A DNA stretch of 45,982 nt. It comes from a virus. Location of the stretch: the IMG/VR virus record IMGVR_UViG_3300021964_009275, positions 1-45,982 of that record; one strand, written 5' to 3'. The position numbers and the translations under genes are program-made. Shown piece after piece: positions 40,435 through 45,982 of this stretch. How positions within the stretch are numbered: the stretch's first letter is position 1; each line of letters opens with the position of its first letter. Below the pieces are notes generated by a model. It searched no databases and was not told the origin of the DNA. It saw nothing but the letters and a program-made list of their open reading frames with translations.

Positions 40435-41200
40435 AAGAATAGAAGATTATAATAAAAACTTACCGGTATTAGAATTATATACCGCAGTACAGTCAGAAGG
40501 TAGTAGACAAGGTTATCCTACTATTGTAGTTAGAACAACAGGATGCACCCATAGATGTTATTTTGGAGAAGGAGGATGGTGTGATTCATGGTATACAAGT
40601 ATTCATCCAGAAAAAGGAACATACTGTTTTAAAGATATTATAGATATGTACAAAGAACATCCTCATATTAAAGAGATGATGTTAACAGGAGGTTCTCCTA
40701 CTATGCATCCTGCATTAGTAAATGAACTTACTCATTTTGCTCATAAAAATGATATTTTTATAACGATAGAAACAGAAGGTAGTCATTTCCTTGAAACTGA
40801 TTACCCTATAAATTTACTTTCAATATCTCCTAAGTTTTCCAACTCAGTTCCTAAATTAGGAGTACTAACTCCACAAGGTAGAGAGACTAATCAGAGAATG
40901 ATAGATAAACATAATAGCCTTAGGTTAAATAAAGAAGCTATTAAGAAATCAATAAATTATCATGATGATTATCATATTAAACCTGTATTAGATAAAGATT
41001 TATCAATGGTAGGAGAAGTAGAAGAGTTTTTAAAAGATTTAGAAATACCAGATAACAAAGTATGGGCAATGCCTGCAGGAGATGATAGAGATGCTTTATT
41101 TGAAAGTTATGGACCAGTAATGAATTTTGTGAGAGATAGAGGTTGGAGATACACTGGAAGATCCCATATTATGGCTTTCGGAACTGAAAGATGTGTATAA
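40424..41200 (+). CDS. queE: QueE-like 7-carboxy-7-deazaguanine synthase (radical SAM)
   Basis: 258 residues from ATG 40424; an in-frame GTG at 40397 would add nine residues deep inside queD, so the ATG with an 11-base overlap is preferred. The N-terminus LPVLELYTAVQSEGSRQGYP is the QueE signature. The cluster Cys are C41, C45 and C53 in GCTHRCYFGEGGWCDSW, a CX3CX7C spacing instead of CX3CX2C. EMMLTGGSPTMHP provides the SAM-binding GG motif, and ITIETEGSHF and LLSISPKFSNS are family blocks. It contracts the pterin ring to 7-carboxy-7-deazaguanine for QueC. A ferredoxin gene lies 225 bases downstream. Confidence 0.88.
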   Translation: MSLKRIEDYNKNLPVLELYTAVQSEGSRQGYPTIVVRTTGCTHRCYFGEGGWCDSWYTSIHPEKGTYCFKDIIDMYKEHPHIKEMMLTGGSPTMHPALVNELTHFAHKNDIFITIETEGSHFLETDYPINLLSISPKFSNSVPKLGVLTPQGRETNQRMIDKHNSLRLNKEAIKKSINYHDDYHIKPVLDKDLSMVGEVEEFLKDLEIPDNKVWAMPAGDDRDALFESYGPVMNFVRDRGWRYTGRSHIMAFGTERCV

Positions 41201-41218
41201 TTAATTAAAATATATAGT

Positions 41219-41425
41219 ATGACAAAAGAATTATTTATTATGTTAAAAACATCTGCAGAAGCAGATAAAGCAAAAGCACTACTCTCCCTGGAGTTATTAG
41301 GAAATAAAGCAGTAGGTATAGGAGATCACTCAACTGAAGACTTTTATAAAAATGCTGAAGAAGCGTTAACTACATTAGTAGATGCAGATGATAGATTAGA
41401 AGCTTTAGATAGGTATTTCAAATAA
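41219..41425 (+). CDS. Small uncharacterised acidic protein
   Basis: 68 residues, helical, Ala/Glu/Asp-rich (MLKTSAEADKAKALLSLELL, ending DADDRLEALDRYFK). It lies between queE and the ferredoxin and overlaps the latter by one base (TAATG), so it is co-translated. Function unknown. Confidence 0.68.
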   Translation: MTKELFIMLKTSAEADKAKALLSLELLGNKAVGIGDHSTEDFYKNAEEALTTLVDADDRLEALDRYFK

Positions 41426-41679
41426 TGAGCTACATTATCGGTAGTAAATGTATAGGAGTTAAAGATGGGGCTTGTATAGAAGTCTGCCCTATAGACGACT
41501 GTATAGTAGAGGGAGAAACCTCAATGTATATCAACCCAGAAACATGCATAGATTGTGGGGCTTGTGAGATGGAATGTCCTGTTGAAGCTATTTATGATTG
41601 TGAAGAAGCTGCTATAGAAGACGGAGAAGAAAATGCAGTTAAAATGAATTATGAATTCTTCGGATTTAAATTTAGTTAA
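41425..41679 (+). CDS. Seven-iron type ferredoxin (FdxA-like)
   Basis: 84 residues. Cys positions are C9, C17, C21 (KCIGVKDGACIEVCP) and C41, C44, C47, C51 (CIDCGACEMECP). The C9-x7-C17-x3-C21 spacing, without a central Cys in the first motif, fits the [3Fe-4S][4Fe-4S] ferredoxins such as Azotobacter FdI: C9, C17, C51 for the 3Fe cluster and C21, C41, C44, C47 for the 4Fe cluster. The C-terminus ends in an aromatic stretch (MNYEFFGFKFS). Position two genes after QueE suggests that it supplies electrons to the phage radical SAM enzymes; it could also serve the RNR or U32-like proteins. Confidence 0.88.
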   Translation: MSYIIGSKCIGVKDGACIEVCPIDDCIVEGETSMYINPETCIDCGACEMECPVEAIYDCEEAAIEDGEENAVKMNYEFFGFKFS

Positions 41680-41681
41680 CT

Positions 41682-41978
41682 ATGACATTAGAAGAAGTAA
41701 TTAATCAATCCCCAACATCAGACTTTGCTACTATAAAATTATTTGTTAATGAAAATCCTGCTTTTGATTTCAAGGATTTTAACACATCAATATCACTTAT
41801 CTCTTTTCCCATCAGCCCAGAAAATGAAATGGATATTTTAAATCTACAGGAAGTAATAAACTTCTCAAAAGATTTGGATTACCCAGATAATATTCTTACC
41901 TTTATATGTGAAGAGAAAGAAGTAAAACTAAATACAATTAAATGGAAAGAAAATCAATTAATTTTTTACTCCTCCTAG
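41682..41978 (+). CDS. Small uncharacterised protein
   Basis: 98 residues, no signal peptide; mixed alpha/beta appearance (TSDFATIKLFVNENPAFDFK, then LDYPDNILTFICEEKEVKLN). It starts two bases after the ferredoxin stop and overlaps the nuclease start by 37 bases. No known family; its place suggests co-expression with the ferredoxin or nuclease. Confidence 0.6.
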   Translation: MTLEEVINQSPTSDFATIKLFVNENPAFDFKDFNTSISLISFPISPENEMDILNLQEVINFSKDLDYPDNILTFICEEKEVKLNTIKWKENQLIFYSS

Positions 41979-42553
41979 TATTATTTTTTAGCTGTACTAA
42001 ACCTGAGGTAGTAATAGCACAAGACCTTAGAGAAAGAGTAGAATTCAATATAGATGATCTATTTTCAGGAGTTTACTCTGAGGTATTAGAACAACCGTTA
42101 GAGGTTACTTACATAGTTCCTTGCCCTAATGGAGATGCATCAAGAGATGGACTAGATTTTTATGAAGATGCAAACATTCATACATCAGACGATGATGATT
42201 ATAGGAACAATGTTTGGGATAAAGGTCATTTAGCACCAGCAGCAGCATTTTCCTGTGATAGGGAAACGATTAAAAAAACCTTTACCTTTCTTAACTCAGC
42301 CTTACAGCATCAGAGTTTAAATAGAGGAATATGGAATAGGCTAGAAACTTTCGAAAGAGATCTAGCCAATTTTTTTGAGGTAAGTGTCAAAATAGAGGTT
42401 TTATTTGAAGGTAATCCTCAAGTGTTACCTAGTGGAGCTACTGTACCGTCTGGATTTATTAAGACTATTAAATTTGCAGATCAGTCAGTTAGCTTTAAGT
42501 TTCCAAACGCTGATACTTCCGGAACGGATTGGATTGACTATCGACTTGATTAA
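41942..42553 (+). CDS. Lipoprotein DNA/RNA non-specific endonuclease (NucA/Serratia type)
   Basis: 203 residues. The N-terminus SINFLLLLVLFFSCTK is a lipoprotein signal with lipobox Cys C18, so the protein is exported and membrane-anchored. The nuclease core is intact: WDKGHLAPAAAF with general base H96 (DRGH in Serratia nuclease, here DKGH), N118 in FLNSALQ, and LNRGIWNRLE with metal ligand N127 and E135. The spacings N118-N127-E135 equal those of N110-N119-E127 in the Serratia enzyme. It would degrade DNA or RNA outside the cytoplasm, either to block incoming rival phage DNA or to scavenge nucleotides. The start is in the 3' end of the previous gene. A phage-encoded surface nuclease is unusual. 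Confidence 0.85.
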   Translation: MERKSINFLLLLVLFFSCTKPEVVIAQDLRERVEFNIDDLFSGVYSEVLEQPLEVTYIVPCPNGDASRDGLDFYEDANIHTSDDDDYRNNVWDKGHLAPAAAFSCDRETIKKTFTFLNSALQHQSLNRGIWNRLETFERDLANFFEVSVKIEVLFEGNPQVLPSGATVPSGFIKTIKFADQSVSFKFPNADTSGTDWIDYRLD

Positions 42554-42555
42554 TT

Positions 42556-42729
42556 ATGACAGAAAAAGAATTTATTAACTGGCTTAGAGGGTTTACCCAA
42601 GGAGCTCATCAATACAATATTCTCCCAAGTCAATGGGATGATTTGAAACAGAAACTATCTACTGTTGGAAAGGAATCCAAATATCCTTATAAAATTGATA
42701 AGAGTATTTGGACAACAACGATAGCGTAA
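42556..42729 (+). CDS. Small phage protein (57 aa)
   Basis: ATG 42556 to TAA 42727-42729, starting two bases after the nuclease stop. EKEFINWLRGFTQGAHQYNI and LPSQWDDLKQKLSTVGK follow the F..WL.GF pattern of small hypothetical proteins common in T4-like phages. It shows that the surrounding region, including the TonB-dependent receptor downstream, is phage DNA and not host DNA. Function unknown. Confidence 0.72.
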   Translation: MTEKEFINWLRGFTQGAHQYNILPSQWDDLKQKLSTVGKESKYPYKIDKSIWTTTIA

Positions 42730-42766
42730 AAAAGGTTATATTATTGTTTAACATAAATTTTAAAAA

Positions 42767-45286
42767 ATGAGAAAACTCGTTACGTTGCTTTTAATATTAG
42801 GAGTAACAATGGCCTTTGGTCAAGAGAGGGTACAGTACAAAGATACTATACTAACTCAAAATTTAGAAGAGGTTGTAGTCTCTTCTGGAGTAATCACAGT
42901 CGCTAAAGAAAGAAAGACACCGATTGCTTTAAGTAAGATTTCTGCAGCTGAAGTTCAATTGAAAGTTGGAAATCAAGAATTTCCAGAAATCATGAACAAC
43001 ACACCTGGAGTTTACGCAACAAAACAAGGAGGAGGATACGGAGATAGTCGTATTACCTTAAGAGGTTTTGATCAGCGTAATACTGCTTTCCTTATCAATG
43101 GCCAACCGGTTAACGATATGGAAAATGGATGGGTATACTGGTCGAATTGGCAAGGTTTAACAGACGTTGCTTCTGGTATTCAGATTCAAAGAGGGTTAGG
43201 AGCCTCAAACTTAGCAGTTCCAACAGTAGGTGGAACTGTTTCTATTTTCACTAAGAGTGCCGAAAAGGCAGAAGGTGGTTCATATTCTACTGTAGTAGGT
43301 AATGATGGGTATTTTAAAAATACTGTTGCTTACAATACAGGATTGAATGAGAACGGATGGTCTTCTTCTTTCTTGCTATCAAAATGGCAAGGAGATGGAT
43401 ACATCTACAATACTTCTGGTGAAGGATGGACTTACTTTGGAGCAATTGGATATGCACCAGTAGATTCTAAGCACTCTCTTAACTTCTCTTTACTTGGAGC
43501 AGGTCAATGGCACCATCAAAGAGACGTTTGGGTATCTATTAGAGATTATCAAAACTTCGGTAGTGAAGGTATTGATAGAAGATGGAACTCAAATGGAGGA
43601 ACTTTAAATGGAGAAGAGTTCTCTATGAGAAGAAACTTCTATAACAAACCACTAGCTACTTTTAACTGGGATTTTGACATCTCAGATAACATTAAATTAG
43701 CAACTTCTTTCTACGGTTCAGCCGGTAGAGGTGGAGGAACAGGACCAAGAGGTAGAAACTACTACAATGCGGAAACTGATATCCTACCCTTTAGAAAGGA
43801 TCTTACTGAGCACTATTTAGAAAACGGTAGAGGTTCGAGAGATGAAAACGGTTTTATAGATTATGATGCTGTAGTTAGCTATAATAGATCTAACACTGAA
43901 GGTTATTCAGGAGGTTTATCACAGTATACTGGACTTAAAATTGGTTCTAACGGATATAGAGACGATGGAGTAAATAGATCAGCTTTAATTAGAAGAGCTT
44001 CTATGAACTCACATGACTGGATTGGAGCTATTTCTAATCTAAATATTAAATCTGGTAAGATGACCTATAGTGTTGGTATCGATGTAAGAGATTACAAAGG
44101 ATATCACTACAGAGTTTTAAATAACCTAATGGGACTAGATGGATACTATTCAACTGGTAATAAAAACTCAGAAGGTCAAATTATCGAAACTACTGTCGAA
44201 GCTAATCCATTTAAGGATACTGGAATCAAAGGTCCTAAAATAGATTACTATAATGTAGGTAAAGTAGGGTGGCAAGGTATTAACGGTATGGCTGAATACG
44301 ATAATGACGGTATAACTGCCGTACTACAAGCCGGATATTCAAATAAATCATTTCAAAGAATCGATTATTTTGATCAACCAACTAATTTTGAATCAGAAAA
44401 GAAGAATGTAGGAGGAGGATATGTTAAAGGTGGTGCAAACTATAACTTTAACGAAAACTCTAACGTATTCTTTAATGCTGGATTTATTTCAAGACAGCCA
44501 AGCTTTGACGCTGTATTTCCTAACTATGCTAACTTTGTAAATCCTGATCTACAGAATGAAGAAATTCAATCAATAGAGTTAGGGTATGGATTCGTAAATG
44601 AAGCATTAAACGTTAAAGTTAATGTATACTCTACTAACTGGGGTAATAGATTTGTAACTAGATCATTATCTAACCAGCAAGGAGTAGATGGTTCAGCTCA
44701 ATTTAAAGATATCGATGTAAGACATAATGGTCTTGAAGTTGAAGCTAAATATAGACCAACTGGATACTTACAGTTTAAAGGTATGGTTTCAATCGGAGAT
44801 TGGAAGTATACAAAAGATTTCGAAGCAGAATTATTTGATGATAATCAACAATCAATTGGTACAGGTACTTTATACCTAAAAGATGCTAAAGTTGGTGATG
44901 CTGCTCAATTTGTTTCTTACCTAGAAGCAGATTGGAGAGTAAGCGACTTTAACTTCGATATAGGATATAGATTTGTAGATAATTTATATGCTGATTATTC
45001 AATTACAGATTCTGAATTTACTCAACCAGGTAATAAAGGAGCATTGAAGCTTCCTTCTTACGGTTTAGTAGACGTAGGATCAACTTGGAAATTCAAGTTA
45101 TTCGGTAACGATACAAGATTAAGATTGAATATAAATAACTTATTAGATACAGTTTACATAGCTGAATCAAATACAAATATTCATGCTGCTGATGGAGCTA
45201 CTCAATGGAACGGAGTAGACGTTAGAAACTCAGTATGGTTTGGATTTGGAAGAACATGGAACGCTTCTCTTAAGTATAGATTCTAA
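42767..45286 (+). CDS. Full-length TonB-dependent outer-membrane receptor
   Basis: 839 residues, complete. Signal peptide MRKLVTLLLILGVTMAFGQ, then a TonB-box-like segment KDTILTQNLEEVVVSSG (25-41). The plug domain follows (~45-165): FPEIMNNTPGVYATKQGGGY, DSRITLRGFDQRNTAFLING, QIQRGLGASNLAVPTVGGTV. The remaining ~670 residues form a 22-strand-type barrel, with LRLNINNLLDTVYIAES near the end and the terminal aromatic LKYRF for BAM recognition. No N-terminal carboxypeptidase-like or Sus domain. It would import a large ligand such as an iron chelate, vitamin or glycan fragment using the host TonB system. Phage-like small genes flank it on both sides and a terminator follows. Ligand and timing are unknown. 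Confidence 0.93.
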   Translation: MRKLVTLLLILGVTMAFGQERVQYKDTILTQNLEEVVVSSGVITVAKERKTPIALSKISAAEVQLKVGNQEFPEIMNNTPGVYATKQGGGYGDSRITLRGFDQRNTAFLINGQPVNDMENGWVYWSNWQGLTDVASGIQIQRGLGASNLAVPTVGGTVSIFTKSAEKAEGGSYSTVVGNDGYFKNTVAYNTGLNENGWSSSFLLSKWQGDGYIYNTSGEGWTYFGAIGYAPVDSKHSLNFSLLGAGQWHHQRDVWVSIRDYQNFGSEGIDRRWNSNGGTLNGEEFSMRRNFYNKPLATFNWDFDISDNIKLATSFYGSAGRGGGTGPRGRNYYNAETDILPFRKDLTEHYLENGRGSRDENGFIDYDAVVSYNRSNTEGYSGGLSQYTGLKIGSNGYRDDGVNRSALIRRASMNSHDWIGAISNLNIKSGKMTYSVGIDVRDYKGYHYRVLNNLMGLDGYYSTGNKNSEGQIIETTVEANPFKDTGIKGPKIDYYNVGKVGWQGINGMAEYDNDGITAVLQAGYSNKSFQRIDYFDQPTNFESEKKNVGGGYVKGGANYNFNENSNVFFNAGFISRQPSFDAVFPNYANFVNPDLQNEEIQSIELGYGFVNEALNVKVNVYSTNWGNRFVTRSLSNQQGVDGSAQFKDIDVRHNGLEVEAKYRPTGYLQFKGMVSIGDWKYTKDFEAELFDDNQQSIGTGTLYLKDAKVGDAAQFVSYLEADWRVSDFNFDIGYRFVDNLYADYSITDSEFTQPGNKGALKLPSYGLVDVGSTWKFKLFGNDTRLRLNINNLLDTVYIAESNTNIHAADGATQWNGVDVRNSVWFGFGRTWNASLKYRF

Positions 45287-45301
45287 GAATCAAAAATAAT
45301 T

Positions 45302-45333
45302 AAAGGGGGAGTTTTTTACTCCCCTTTTTTTTC
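45302..45333 (+). terminator. Rho-independent terminator after TonB-dependent receptor gene
   Basis: AAAGGGGGAGT pairs with ACTCCCCTTT (one unpaired G), loop of T, followed by a T-run to 45332. It lies 16 bases after the stop codon. Confidence 0.85.
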
Positions 45334-45345
45334 TTATATTTAAAT

Positions 45346-45480
45346 ATGGACACATTAGCAGAGCTTTGGCAATCAGGAGGGTATAAAGAACTTACTAACT
45401 GGATTGATGGTTTCATAGGTGTTAGCTTAGTGATGGGTTTATACTATTATAAAAAATGGGTTGATCACAAGTTTAAATAA
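45346..45480 (+). CDS. Small membrane peptide (44 aa)
   Basis: ATG 45346 to TAA 45478-45480. DTLAELWQSGGYKELTNWID is followed by one hydrophobic segment, GFIGVSLVMGLYYY, and a basic end (KKWVDHKFK), as in single-pass inner-membrane peptides. It starts 13 bases after the terminator and the next ATG is three bases after its stop. Function unknown. Confidence 0.62.
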   Translation: MDTLAELWQSGGYKELTNWIDGFIGVSLVMGLYYYKKWVDHKFK

Positions 45481-45483
45481 GTT

Positions 45484-45891
45484 ATGAGTAAAAAGGTTTT
45501 TATAACGTGGGAAGACGTTAATAGTTTATTGGATACTATTCATCAACAATCCAAAGGAGAGATAAGCTATGTCACAGGAATACCCAGAGGCGGTACCATA
45601 TTAGCAGTTCTCTATTCACATAGGTTTAATGTAGAGTTTATGGATTACAGAAGTAATAAGTATTCCAACCTTTTAATCCTAGACGATATTTCTGATTCTG
45701 GAGAAACTTTTACTAAACTCAAAGAAGAGTACGATATTCCAAAATATGCAGCTCTTCATTATAAGGAGACTTCTAATTTTAAACCTGATTATTTTGCGAA
45801 AAAAATAGATTCAGATTTCGGTTGGATTGTATACCCTTGGGAAAGATTAGATTCAGAAACAGTACAAGATTATTTGCTTAATCAAAAATAA
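45484..45891 (+). CDS. Phosphoribosyltransferase (xanthine/hypoxanthine type)
   Basis: 135 residues. The PRPP-binding loop LLILDDISDSGETF has the paired acids D67, D68; TGIPRGGTILAVLYSHRF is the upstream PPi-loop region; FGWIVYPWERLD is close to the end motif of xanthine-guanine PRTases. The protein would salvage a purine base to its nucleotide for phage DNA synthesis, or handle a deazaguanine base. It is slightly short compared with E. coli Gpt (152). Three bases after the small membrane peptide gene. Confidence 0.82.
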   Translation: MSKKVFITWEDVNSLLDTIHQQSKGEISYVTGIPRGGTILAVLYSHRFNVEFMDYRSNKYSNLLILDDISDSGETFTKLKEEYDIPKYAALHYKETSNFKPDYFAKKIDSDFGWIVYPWERLDSETVQDYLLNQK

Positions 45892-45903
45892 TATCGTATA
45901 TTA
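45873..45903 (+). promoter_or_regulatory. Host-like promoter, TTTG-N20-TATATTA
   Basis: TTTG 45873-45876 and TATATTA 45897-45903 are 20 bases apart. The 17-mer CGTATATTATATTAATA at 45895-45911 is identical to that at 37147-37163. It lies 42 bases before ATG 45945. Confidence 0.6.
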
Positions 45904-45944
45904 TATTAATAATGAGTCGTAGAACCTCAAAAAAAACAAATTAG

Positions 45945-45982
45945 ATGGCAAAAAAATTTATAGAAGGAACAGAATTAGTAGA
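45945..45982 (+). CDS. Start of a gene cut by the window edge
   Basis: ATG 45945 opens a frame (MAKKFIEGTELV) that runs off the right edge. The host-like promoter 42 bases upstream supports the start. Nothing can be said about function. Confidence 0.5.
   Translation, partial: MAKKFIEGTELV

Noticed and set aside
42767-45286. Window is a host chromosome segment or prophage boundary at the TonB-dependent receptor
   Set aside because: Phage-like genes continue on both sides without integrase, att-like repeat or strand change.
45912-45944. Ten-codon leader peptide (MSRRTSKKTN) before ATG 45945
   Set aside because: It would start only about nine bases after the predicted -7 box, close to the transcription start; too short to support without data.

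Overview
The window reads as the middle of a T4-like (myovirus) phage genome that infects a Bacteroidota host, most likely a marine flavobacterium. Evidence for a T4-like phage: tail sheath and tail tube, hub and wedge proteins, a tape measure protein, a gp32-like single-strand binding protein, UvsX, a gp41-like helicase, an RNase H-type 5' nuclease and NrdA/NrdB, all on the + strand and tightly packed. Evidence for the host: a full-length TonB-dependent receptor, TonB-box-like segments, a Bacteroidota-style lipoprotein signal, almost no Shine-Dalgarno sequences, and promoters of the TTG-N19/20-TAnnTTA/T type. The DNA is AT-rich throughout. No integrase, insertion sequence or CRISPR array was seen. 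No gap longer than 300 bases lacks a gene.

Layout. 1-9660: three long tail-fibre or fibre-associated genes (plus the tail end of a fourth), three of them with C-terminal S74 chaperone domains and GNVGIG-type repeats. 9712-11186: two small fibre-region proteins. 11204-15736: an accessory cassette of a radical SAM enzyme, a U32-like iron-sulfur protein, a SAM methyltransferase-like protein, a secreted beta-barrel protein and a DUF401-like permease. 15786-27890: the tail module (sheath, tube, gp26/gp51-like chaperones, tape measure, tube-cap-like protein, LysM wedge protein, hub with an M15 peptidase domain). 27930-34082: replication and recombination (divergent family A polymerase core, SSB, UvsX, 5' nuclease, DnaB-type helicase). 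34193-37574: ribonucleotide reductase and thioredoxin. 37944-41679: QueC, tRNA-Ala, a glycosyltransferase, QueD, QueE and a ferredoxin, a partial 7-deazaguanine pathway probably used to modify phage DNA. 41942-45286: a lipoprotein nuclease and the TonB-dependent receptor. 45346-end: a small membrane peptide, a phosphoribosyltransferase and the start of another gene.

The most unusual theme is envelope takeover. The phage encodes four proteins predicted to act in the host envelope: a 288-residue beta-barrel protein, a DUF401-like permease, a lipoprotein non-specific nuclease and an intact 839-residue TonB-dependent receptor. The two outer-membrane proteins share a TonB-box-like segment just after their signal peptides (KDSILVQKLKEVIVSES and KDTILTQNLEEVVVSSG). 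A second theme is regulation. Two promoter-like motif classes partition largely by function: host-like TTG-N19/20-TAnnTTA/T sites lie mainly before DNA-metabolism genes, and a TATTTATAATAAA motif lies before structural genes.

All assignments come from reading translations and motifs by eye. No database search, structure prediction or base-composition calculation was run.
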